64,000 nucleotides of DNA from positions 2,585,488-2,649,487 of the forward strand of contig NZ_CP070608.1 in NCBI RefSeq assembly GCF_017068455.1, read 5' to 3'. Positions 37,224 to 44,214 of the stretch are shown here, one piece after another (the first letter of the stretch is position 1; every line of letters starts with the position of its first letter). This stretch comes from Fulvivirga lutea. GTDB lineage: Bacteria > Bacteroidota > Bacteroidia > Cytophagales > Cyclobacteriaceae. Under the pieces are notes generated by a model, which made no database searches, was not told where the DNA came from, and saw only the letters and a list, made by a program, of their open reading frames with translations. The translations under genes and the position numbers were made by a program.

Positions 37224-37259
37224 ATACATTGTATTCATTATGTATATAATGTATATTTG
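37224..37259 (+). promoter_or_regulatory. Toxin-antitoxin promoter with overlapping palindromes
   Basis: A TTG at 37229-37231 and TATATTTG at 37252-37259, separated by 20 bp, match the Bacteroidetes -33/-7 pattern. Two inverted repeats overlap them: ATACATT (37224-37230) with AATGTAT (37248-37254), and CATTAT (37236-37241) with ATAATG (37246-37251) around GTAT. These are suitable as operators for an autoregulating ribbon-helix-helix antitoxin. The -7 box ends four bases before the antitoxin ATG, so the transcript is likely leaderless. Confidence 0.5.
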
Positions 37260-37263
37260 TAAA

Positions 37264-37515
37264 ATGAGAAAAAATATCGATATCGATGACTCACTTTTAA
37301 CCAAGTTGAAAGTAATTGCTGCTCTAGAAGACATGAGCGTAAAGTCGTTAATGGAAAAAGCTGTTTCATTCTTTATTGAGTATAAAGAAAAGGAACGGCT
37401 AAATGCAATGTCAACAGAAGAAAAAGAAGATTTAGGCCTTTTGTTATTGATGCAGCAAGCTGACACTGATGATGCCGTTAGCAGAGATAAAATCATGAAA
37501 TCGTTAGAAGGCTAA
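37264..37515 (+). CDS. Ribbon-helix-helix type antitoxin
   Basis: An 83-residue protein starting at the ATG at 37264 (MRKNIDIDDSLL); an upstream in-frame ATG at 37240 lies inside the promoter and is rejected. The N-terminus NIDIDDSLLTKLKVIAALED has the beta-strand plus helix-turn-helix pattern of RHH DNA-binding antitoxins, and MSVKSLMEKAVSFFIEY is the second helix. The acidic C-terminal half would wrap the toxin. The stop TAA overlaps the toxin ATG by one base (TAATG), the usual coupling in such modules. It should repress its own promoter together with the toxin. Confidence 0.8.
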   Translation: MRKNIDIDDSLLTKLKVIAALEDMSVKSLMEKAVSFFIEYKEKERLNAMSTEEKEDLGLLLLMQQADTDDAVSRDKIMKSLEG

Positions 37516-37781
37516 TGCTGGTAATATTCTTAAAATCTTTCTTGAATGACATCAAAAAGATAAATGATGCTAAACTTAAACAACGCTTGAAAACTATTAT
37601 TGAGAAGCTCGAAAGCGAAGAATCATTGGAGGAAATTGCTAATCTAAAAAAGTTAAGGGGCCATCCAACAGCATACAGAATTAGGTTAGGCGATTATAGG
37701 ATAGGTTTGTTTTATGATCAAGAAGAAGTTAAACTTGTTCGTTTTTTAAAGCGAAGTGATATTTATAAACTCTTTCCTTAA
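37515..37781 (+). CDS. RelE/ParE superfamily toxin
   Basis: An 88-residue protein with the RelE/ParE pattern: a helical hairpin (FLNDIKKINDAKLKQRL, IIEKLESEES), then LKKLRGHPTAYRIRLGDYRIGLFYD and KLVRFLKRSDIYKLFP. The conserved Arg residues in YRIRLGDYRIG and the terminal VRFLKRSDIY fit this group of mRNA interferases or gyrase poisons; the two activities cannot be separated by eye. Its stop lies two bases before the sirtuin start, so all three genes are likely one transcript. Confidence 0.85.
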   Translation: MLVIFLKSFLNDIKKINDAKLKQRLKTIIEKLESEESLEEIANLKKLRGHPTAYRIRLGDYRIGLFYDQEEVKLVRFLKRSDIYKLFP

Positions 37782-37783
37782 AC

Positions 37784-38476
37784 ATGCTCAACCTAGTAGT
37801 TCTTTCTGGAGCCGGTATTAGTGCTGAAAGTGGTCTCAAGACTTTCAGAGATGCTGGTGGACTTTGGGAAGGGCATGATGTAATGCAGGTGGCTTCGCCA
37901 GAAGGCTGGGCTGCCAATCCGCAACTGGTTCTGGAGTTTTATAACCAACGAAGAAGAGCGGCTTTAGAAGCTATGCCTAACCTCGGGCATACTGTTCTGG
38001 CGCAATTAGAAGAAGATTTTGAGGTCACGGTCATCACACAAAATGTAGATGAATTGCATGAAAGGGCAGGCTCATCTAAGGTGGTGCATCTTCATGGAAA
38101 ACTAAGCGAAGCAAGAAGTAGTGTGGACGAGTCACTCATTTATCCTTTGGAAGGCAAAGACATTCAATGGGGAGATTTGTGCGATAAAGGTTCACAATTA
38201 CGTCCTAATATAGTATGGTTCGGGGAAATGGTACCTATGATTGAGGTAGCAGCTAGAATCACAGAAAAGGCAGATATTTTTATTGTAGTGGGTACTTCTA
38301 TGGCAGTTTACCCCGCGGCTAGTTTAATAGATTTCGTTAGGCATGATGTGCCTGTGTATGTGGTGGACCCAAGCACACCCATGATTCGCCACAATCCTAA
38401 CATTACGTTTATTAGAGATAAAGCTACTACAGGACTTAAGACTGTCGCTAAAGAGTTAAGAGAGAAGTTTCATTAA
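37784..38476 (+). CDS. cobB: SIR2-family NAD-dependent protein deacylase
   Basis: A 230-residue class III (CobB/SIRT5-like) sirtuin. Motifs are VVLSGAGISAESG (NAD pocket), FRDAGGLW, QNVDELHERAG, catalytic His104 in VHLHGK, and VGTSMAVYPAASL. Tyr53 and Arg56 in FYNQRRR match the acyl-pocket pair that favours succinyl or malonyl groups. The zinc module has lost its cysteines: only one Cys (in GDLCDKGSQLRP) remains of the usual four. This is a compact form I associate with Bacteroidetes. It follows the toxin gene by two bases. Housekeeping protein deacylation is the most likely role; no defence partner is seen. Confidence 0.93.
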   Translation: MLNLVVLSGAGISAESGLKTFRDAGGLWEGHDVMQVASPEGWAANPQLVLEFYNQRRRAALEAMPNLGHTVLAQLEEDFEVTVITQNVDELHERAGSSKVVHLHGKLSEARSSVDESLIYPLEGKDIQWGDLCDKGSQLRPNIVWFGEMVPMIEVAARITEKADIFIVVGTSMAVYPAASLIDFVRHDVPVYVVDPSTPMIRHNPNITFIRDKATTGLKTVAKELREKFH

Positions 38477-38683
38477 CGAGAAGCTGTCATTTCGCAGGCG
38501 AGGGTGTTAACCAAAAAAATCTTAGCCATCTTGCAAGTCAATTGGTTTCCTTCTGCATGGTAAAGATGTCTCCACTACGTTGCGACATGACTTTTACTTT
38601 GGATTCTTTTAAATTTTTGCGTTTGATATCCTGAGCTTGTCGTTTATGTCATCCTGAGCTTTTTGAAGTATAGACAATTGGAA
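38477..38683. repeat. Intergenic region with REP-like dispersed motifs
   Basis: The 207-bp gap between cobB and the thioredoxin gene carries ATCCTGAGCTT twice, at 38628-38638 and 38651-38661. The second copy sits inside GTCATCCTGAGCTTTTTG. The gap also has CTGTCATTTCGCAGGCGAGG and AAGATGTCTCCACTACGTTG. These resemble degraded copies of the GTCATCCTGAGC-type extragenic repeats that are scattered through many Bacteroidetes genomes. I see no ORF or RNA gene in it. Confidence 0.45.
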
Positions 38684-39289
38684 TCACTTTTCAGCTAACT
38701 CCTCCAAAAACTCTCTGAATTTCTTCTTATCATAATTAGCCATGCCAACATTTTTTGAGGCTACTTTACCATCTTTAGAAATCACAAACGTGGTGGGGAT
38801 AGAGGGCACTCTAAACAGATCAGGTACATCGCTGGCCGCAATAAATGTTGGGAAAGTGAAGCCTTTCTTATCAATAAATTTTTTAGCCTTGGCTTCTGAA
38901 TTGTCCATCGAAAGCATGACAAAAGCTATCTTATCTTTATCTACCTTATCGTATAAACTTTGGATATTAGGCATTTCTGCAATGCAAGGGGCACACCATG
39001 TAGCCCATATGTTAAGAAAAATCACTTTGCCTTTATAGTCCTCTAAACTAACGGTTTCACCATTCAGATTTTTCAGCTTAAAGTTATAATCTACCTTTTG
39101 TTCGGTATCTGAATCGGTATTAGTGTCAGCTGAAATAAGTCCAGTAGTTAATATTGCTCTTTGCGCTAAGGCTGCCACTTCCGTATGCAATCCAGTTAAA
39201 TATAGTCCTAGAAATATGACTAATATGACGCCCCAGCTTTTCATCTCTTTTATAATTTTCTCTTTCACAATCAGGTAAACATTAAACAT
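38684..39289 (-). CDS. TlpA/ResA-like membrane-anchored thioredoxin
   Basis: A thioredoxin-fold protein of about 201 residues from the ATG at 39289. Other in-frame starts (GTG 39328, GTG 39268, ATG 39244) cannot be excluded. An N-terminal membrane anchor (KSWGVILVIFLGLYLTGLHT) precedes a linker and a periplasmic domain beginning NFKLKNLNGETVSLEDYKGK. The active site is WATWCAPCIAEMP, and the cis-proline loop is RVPSIPTTFVIS. The family reduces disulfides in the periplasm, for example in cytochrome c maturation. It is divergent from tex. Confidence 0.9.
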   Translation of the reverse strand: MFNVYLIVKEKIIKEMKSWGVILVIFLGLYLTGLHTEVAALAQRAILTTGLISADTNTDSDTEQKVDYNFKLKNLNGETVSLEDYKGKVIFLNIWATWCAPCIAEMPNIQSLYDKVDKDKIAFVMLSMDNSEAKAKKFIDKKGFTFPTFIAASDVPDLFRVPSIPTTFVISKDGKVASKNVGMANYDKKKFREFLEELAEK

Positions 39290-39378
39290 GCCAAAGTAAT
39301 TCAATTTAACAATAACATGTATGTCCACTCATTGACAATTAATTAATTCTAATAAAATTTATTCAACAAAATCAAGAG

Positions 39379-39408
39379 TTGAACGACACTCATTTTTTGA
39401 TACATTTG
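39379..39408 (+). promoter_or_regulatory. tex promoter (-33 TTG, -7 TACATTTG)
   Basis: TTG at 39379-39381 and TACATTTG at 39401-39408 are separated by 19 bp. They match the Bacteroidetes primary-sigma consensus TTG-N19-21-TAnnTTTG. The tex ATG follows 25 bases downstream. This is the cleanest promoter in the window. Confidence 0.6.
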
Positions 39409-39432
39409 CCATCCTATTACGTATAATTTTGA

Positions 39433-41685
39433 ATGATGATTGATAATATTTCTAAAGTAGCAGAAGAGCTATCTATAAGCTCTAAACAGGTAAAATCTGT
39501 AGTTGATTTGTTGGATGAGGGAGCTACTGTCCCCTTTATTTCAAGATATAGAAAGGAAGTAACGGGTAGCTTAGATGAGGTGCAGATTACTTCTATTCGT
39601 GACAGAGTAGAGCAATTAAGAGAGCTGGATAAAAGGCGCGAAGCAATATTAAAATCAATTGAAAAGCAGGAGAAATTAACGCCAGAACTTGAAGCTCAAA
39701 TTAATAAAGCAGAAACACTATCTGAGCTGGAAGATATTTATTTGCCCTATAAACCAAAACGTAAAACAAGAGCTAGCGTAGCAAAAGAAAAGGGGCTAGA
39801 ACCTTTAGCTAAGCTTATTTTCGAGCAAAATAGCATTGATGTAGACTCCAAGGCACTGGAATTTATCAATGATGAGTTGGGTGTAACGTCATCTGAAGAA
39901 GCTTTGCAAGGCGCCAGGGATATTATCGCTGAGTGGGTGAATGAAGATCAGGAGGTGCGAAAAACGATGCGTCAGTTATTTGAAAAAGAGGCGCTGATTG
40001 TTTCTAAAGTAATTAAAGGAAAAGAGGAAGAAGGTCAGAAGTATAAGGATTATTTCGATTGGAGCGAGTCAATCGCTAAAGTGCCATCACATAGACTATT
40101 GGCTATGCGCAGGGGCGAAAAGGAAATGATTTTGTCATTGGATGTGGCACCTGATGCAGATCTAGCGATATCCAAGATGGAAAAAATAGTTTTAAAAGGT
40201 TCTAATAAAGCATCTAAGCAAGTAGAAGAAGCCGTGAAAGATTGCTATTCAAGATTGCTGAAGCCTTCCATGGAAACGGAGATGCGCGTGGCAACCAAAC
40301 AGTCTGCTGATGAAGAGGCTATTAAAGTATTTGCCGATAACTTAAGAGAGTTGTTGTTGGCCTCACCTTTAGGGCAGAAGAATGTACTTGCTTTAGACCC
40401 GGGCTTTAGAACAGGCTGTAAGTTAGTGGTGCTTGATAAGCAAGGAAAGTTGTTGTACAATAATGCCATTTATCCTAATGAACCACAGAAACGAATTGCT
40501 GAGTCAGGCGCTTTAATTAAGAGTCTTTGCGAGAAATATAACATTGAGGCAATTGCCATAGGAAATGGTACTGCAAGCCGGGAAACAGAGAAATTTGTAA
40601 AGGAGATTGGTTTACCAACTTCGATACTAATTCTAATGGTTAATGAAAGTGGTGCGTCCATCTATTCTGCATCTGATGTGGCAAGGGAAGAGTTTCCTGA
40701 TCAGGATGTAACGGTGAGAGGCGCTGTTTCCATTGGTCGAAGATTGATGGACCCATTGGCTGAGTTAGTGAAAATTGATGCCAAGTCAATAGGAGTAGGT
40801 CAATATCAGCACGATGTGGATCAAACTTCATTAAAAAAGGGTTTGGATGATGTGGTTGTGAGTTGTGTAAACTCTGTTGGAGTGGAGCTAAATACTGCTA
40901 GTAAAGAACTGCTTTCGTATGTTTCAGGGTTAGGGCCTCAATTAGCGAAGGGTATTGTTGATTTTAGAAATGAAAACGGACCATTCACAGATAGAAAGTC
41001 CTTAACCAAAGTGCCAAGGTTAGGGGATAAGGCTTTTGAGCAGTCAGCAGGTTTCTTAAGAATCAGAGGTGCTAAAAACCCGTTAGATGAAAGTGCGGTA
41101 CACCCCGAGCGGTATGAGTTAGTTGCGCAAATGGCTAAAGACCTTAATTGCTCCGTTTCTGACTTGATGAAAGATGCAGACTTGCGTAAGAAACTTGATT
41201 TGAAAAAATACATTTCAGATGATGTTGGATTACCTACATTAAATGATATCATGGATGAGTTAGCAAAGCCTGGCCGTGACCCTCGTGATAAATTCGAAGT
41301 ATTTAGTTTCCAGGAAGGTGTAAATCACATGGAGGACCTTAAAATGGGAATGACTTTGCCCGGTATCGTTACTAACGTAACCAATTTTGGGGCATTTGTA
41401 GATATTGGTGTCCATCAGGATGGCTTAGTGCATGTGAGTCATTTGGCTGATAAGTTTGTGAGTAACCCGGCAGAAATAGTATCTGTGCAGCAAAAAGTGA
41501 ATGTAACAGTTTTAGAAGTTGATATTCCAAGAAAACGCATTAGCCTTTCAATGAAAAGCGATCCGTTTGGTAAAAAGCCAGAACGAAAGCCGTCAAACAA
41601 AAAATCGCATTCAAATCAACAAAGCAATAACGAAGGTGATTTACAGCATAAGCTAAGTCAGCTCAAAGGAATGTTTAATGGATAA
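39433..41685 (+). CDS. tex: Tex family RNA-binding transcription accessory protein
   Basis: A 750-residue protein close to the usual Tex length. The N-terminal helical region has the signature EGATVPFISRYRKEVTGSLDE. A YqgF/RNase-H-like domain follows (LALDPGFRTGCKLVVLD, IAIGNGTASRETEKFV, SGASIYSASDVAREEFP), then helix-hairpin-helix motifs (LSYVSGLGPQLAKGIVDFR). A C-terminal S1 RNA-binding domain (about 650-720) has MTLPGIVTNVTNFGAFVDIG and ends in a basic, Asn/Gln-rich tail. Tex binds nucleic acid and affects transcription. The start ATGATG at 39433/39436 is preceded by a good promoter. Confidence 0.97.
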   Translation: MMIDNISKVAEELSISSKQVKSVVDLLDEGATVPFISRYRKEVTGSLDEVQITSIRDRVEQLRELDKRREAILKSIEKQEKLTPELEAQINKAETLSELEDIYLPYKPKRKTRASVAKEKGLEPLAKLIFEQNSIDVDSKALEFINDELGVTSSEEALQGARDIIAEWVNEDQEVRKTMRQLFEKEALIVSKVIKGKEEEGQKYKDYFDWSESIAKVPSHRLLAMRRGEKEMILSLDVAPDADLAISKMEKIVLKGSNKASKQVEEAVKDCYSRLLKPSMETEMRVATKQSADEEAIKVFADNLRELLLASPLGQKNVLALDPGFRTGCKLVVLDKQGKLLYNNAIYPNEPQKRIAESGALIKSLCEKYNIEAIAIGNGTASRETEKFVKEIGLPTSILILMVNESGASIYSASDVAREEFPDQDVTVRGAVSIGRRLMDPLAELVKIDAKSIGVGQYQHDVDQTSLKKGLDDVVVSCVNSVGVELNTASKELLSYVSGLGPQLAKGIVDFRNENGPFTDRKSLTKVPRLGDKAFEQSAGFLRIRGAKNPLDESAVHPERYELVAQMAKDLNCSVSDLMKDADLRKKLDLKKYISDDVGLPTLNDIMDELAKPGRDPRDKFEVFSFQEGVNHMEDLKMGMTLPGIVTNVTNFGAFVDIGVHQDGLVHVSHLADKFVSNPAEIVSVQQKVNVTVLEVDIPRKRISLSMKSDPFGKKPERKPSNKKSHSNQQSNNEGDLQHKLSQLKGMFNG

Positions 41686-41735
41686 TTCTGTTATTTTTTT
41701 TACCTTGGCTCTACCAACTGAAGCATAGATAAAAT

Positions 41736-43544
41736 ATGAGACTAGTCTTAATAGCAACGTTTCTGTTTTTTAGCGTACTGTCAGGTTATGCGCAAAAAAT
41801 AAAGTACAAGGATTTATTTTTTCTGCTAGATACAGAAAATTATAAAGATGGCGAGCCATTATTAAAGCAGTATTTGAGCGATCCAAAGAATGCAGATGAG
41901 GGTAACCCGAATTTACAAATGGCTTTCATTTATCATAAGAAGGCTGATCAAACAGACATACTTTTAGATACGGACGATTATATTGCTTACGCTGATTCTG
42001 CGCTAAGTTTTTACGCCAAAGCCAAGCAGTTTATTGACGAGAAAGAGGTGAAAAAAAATGATGAGTACTATCAGGCTTATCAAAGAAGGGATATCCGTAC
42101 TGGTAAATTCGGTATTAAGTTGGCCGATGTGCAATTCGATATTGAGAATAAAGTGAATGCCCTTAATGAGCGCAAAGCACAGGTGCAGGAACTTCAGATT
42201 TACTATACAAAAACAAAGGACAATTATCAGGATGCGCAATCTGCATTTAAGAAGATTAAAGATGATTATCCTACTGAAAAAATTCTTTTTCTAAGGGCTG
42301 ATGAAGACCTGCTGGAAAGAGTTGAGAATACTAGTAACTCAGCAAAGCTGGCACTTCAAAATTTTGCCTCCTTTGAGTCTACAATTAAAAAGATAGATAA
42401 ACCTGGCTACAGGCCGGCATTGCATTTAACGGACATTCTTGAATACGAAAAAGATGGGGAATCCCTCCTTATGCTAACCGATGATAACGTTCTGTTTTGG
42501 GATTATCCAAAGTGGGCTGAATCAGTTCAGAAAGGGTATAAGGAAGTAGTAATTCCAATGAGAATGGAATTAATTGAATATGATCAGCACTTGAATGATT
42601 TAAAAGCTAAGGTACTGACAGATTCAATGTCTTTGGCAGATCAAGTGAAACCGTTAGTAGGTGTTCTGGCCAAAATAAGAGAATATGATTCGGATCCGTT
42701 ACCTGAACATATTTTTAAATATAAAATAGCTGAAATCAACAACGAGTCTTTTAAAATGTCCAATCTCTATTATAGAGATAGTAGTAATATCGACTATCAA
42801 TTAAAAGTGGCTAAGACCAAATTTGGGTATGTAAAGGAAATGGACAGCCTTGTTAATTTATTGATTAGTAGGGATTTGAAAGAAGATAAACTTAATTATT
42901 CGAGCTATATAGAAAAGAAATATAACGACATAGTAGGGCTCGAAACTTATATTAAAGAGCAACTAGATCATGTGATTATAGCTAAAAAGATCGCCCAAGA
43001 TGAAATTGATAATCTAGCTGAAAGATCACGTTGGTTAATAGGGGAGAATGACTCTATTCCCTTGTTTATGGAAGTTAATAGGGGCTTATCTAAGTATGTG
43101 CCACTGGTTGTAGATAAGAAGTTCACTTCAGGCTTCTACTTTTCCGGTAAAACAGCAGCTGAAGGTTATTTTGCTTTGATTGATCCGTCCAAAACACAGA
43201 AGCTTAAAGCAGTTTTTAAGATTGATAATGATCATTTCAGTAAACAAAATTTAGAAGTAACTAAAGCATATTTTACGGCAGAAGAGGCGGGACATTATTA
43301 CTATGTTCTGTTTACAGTTCAACTGCCTGAGCAGGAAGAGTACGCAGCTACAGTTGCAAAAATATATACATCAGACGGACTTGCCTGGGTAAAAAATATT
43401 ACGCTGGCCACAGCACCATTGGATCTAATTATCAATCCTAATACTGACGATCTGATTATTAACTATGATAAGGCCAATTATTATGGTGGAAAAGAGATAG
43501 CCGATCGATTGGTGCTTACCAAAAAAGGAGAGGTAAAGCAATAA
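41736..43544 (+). CDS. Secreted protein of unknown function with coiled-coil region
   Basis: A 602-residue protein with a signal peptide (LIATFLFFSVLSGYAQ). The N-terminal ~120 residues look like a short TPR-type helical region (LLDTENYKDGEPLLKQYL, ADSALSFYAKAKQF). A long charged helical part (about 130-440) with coiled-coil potential follows, then a beta-rich C-terminal domain from about 450 (SGFYFSGKTAAEGYFALID, GHYYYVLFTVQLP). I do not recognise the family. It follows tex by 50 bp on the same strand and may be co-transcribed. A periplasmic scaffold or envelope role is only a guess. Confidence 0.7.
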   Translation: MRLVLIATFLFFSVLSGYAQKIKYKDLFFLLDTENYKDGEPLLKQYLSDPKNADEGNPNLQMAFIYHKKADQTDILLDTDDYIAYADSALSFYAKAKQFIDEKEVKKNDEYYQAYQRRDIRTGKFGIKLADVQFDIENKVNALNERKAQVQELQIYYTKTKDNYQDAQSAFKKIKDDYPTEKILFLRADEDLLERVENTSNSAKLALQNFASFESTIKKIDKPGYRPALHLTDILEYEKDGESLLMLTDDNVLFWDYPKWAESVQKGYKEVVIPMRMELIEYDQHLNDLKAKVLTDSMSLADQVKPLVGVLAKIREYDSDPLPEHIFKYKIAEINNESFKMSNLYYRDSSNIDYQLKVAKTKFGYVKEMDSLVNLLISRDLKEDKLNYSSYIEKKYNDIVGLETYIKEQLDHVIIAKKIAQDEIDNLAERSRWLIGENDSIPLFMEVNRGLSKYVPLVVDKKFTSGFYFSGKTAAEGYFALIDPSKTQKLKAVFKIDNDHFSKQNLEVTKAYFTAEEAGHYYYVLFTVQLPEQEEYAATVAKIYTSDGLAWVKNITLATAPLDLIINPNTDDLIINYDKANYYGGKEIADRLVLTKKGEVKQ

Positions 43545-43566
43545 CATTCATTATTTAGTCGTGATC

Positions 43567-43596
43567 AGTATGGATGATTCATGAATCATCCATACT
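43567..43596. repeat. 30-bp perfect palindrome
   Basis: The half-site AGTATGGATGATTCA (43567-43581) is followed directly by its exact reverse complement (43582-43596), with no spacer. It lies 22 bases past the stop of the secreted-protein gene. There is no T-run on either side, so it is not a standard intrinsic terminator. It could be an RNA-stabilising or processing hairpin, or a protein-binding site. Confidence 0.85.
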
Positions 43597-43670
43597 AAAA
43601 CTATTCATGAAGTGCTTCAGAAAGTCATCTCCTTTAATTGAATTCTTTTTATTTAAAAGTTTTTCATAAA

Positions 43671-43690
43671 AAAAGCCCGATATATCGGGC
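43671..43690 (-). terminator. Rho-independent terminator of the 43720-44172 gene
   Basis: GCCCGATA / TATCGGGC forms a 16-bp palindrome at 43675-43690. On the minus strand it is followed by a run of T (A-run 43668-43674 on the plus strand). It lies 29 bases beyond the stop of the minus-strand gene. Confidence 0.8.
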
Positions 43691-43719
43691 CAACTATAGT
43701 TCTTCAGGTTTTTGTTTGA

Positions 43720-44172
43720 TTATTTTCCAACCAATTTCTTCCAGTCGTTATATCTCACGGTAATTCTGCTCTGAATTTCATTGTAATTCTCCCATGAGTC
43801 TTTCACGTGATAAATTGAGGGTAGTTTCTTAACTAACACTTCGTCATAATCATTTCTGTATAGCCCACCACCATAATAATAGTAAGTAAACATATTACCA
43901 TTTTTATTGAACAGCTCAAACCCTAAATAACCATCCCATATCTCACTTAAAATAGTGCAGGATATTTCTCTTCGTTTAAATCTAAAGATTTGCATATCAG
44001 CTTCTTCTTCGAAATATTCAGAGTATAAGTCATTATCTATAACCCAACCCAAATACATACCTATGTGTACATAGGCTTGCTCAATGGGTAAAGAATCAGG
44101 AAAATTTCCTAGAAAATGGCTTTTCGCATTATCGTAGATGGTCTTTTGGATGTCTTTTTTTTCTACCGTCAT
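43720..44172 (-). CDS. Uncharacterised cytosolic protein
   Basis: A 150-residue protein without signal peptide or membrane helix. The most distinctive stretch is AYVHIGMYLGWVIDNDLYS, followed by a beta-rich aromatic half (GYLGFELFNKNGNMFTYYYY, NDYDEVLVKKLPSIYHVKDS). Similar A.VHIG.YL.W..... motifs occur in small uncharacterised Bacteroidetes proteins, but I cannot name the family with confidence. It has its own terminator at 43671-43690 and sits 42 bp after the nucleoside-gate gene. It could be an immunity-type single-domain protein; that is a guess. Confidence 0.65.
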   Translation of the reverse strand: MTVEKKDIQKTIYDNAKSHFLGNFPDSLPIEQAYVHIGMYLGWVIDNDLYSEYFEEEADMQIFRFKRREISCTILSEIWDGYLGFELFNKNGNMFTYYYYGGGLYRNDYDEVLVKKLPSIYHVKDSWENYNEIQSRITVRYNDWKKLVGK

Positions 44173-44214
44173 GATGTCACAATTTATCTGAAACGAAATA
44201 TAGTCATTTGCACT

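Noticed and set aside
37784-38476. Sirtuin as an anti-phage SIR2 effector linked to the TA pair
   Set aside because: It has the compact CobB-type deacylase core with the Tyr/Arg acyl pocket and no fused defence domain; it reads as housekeeping.
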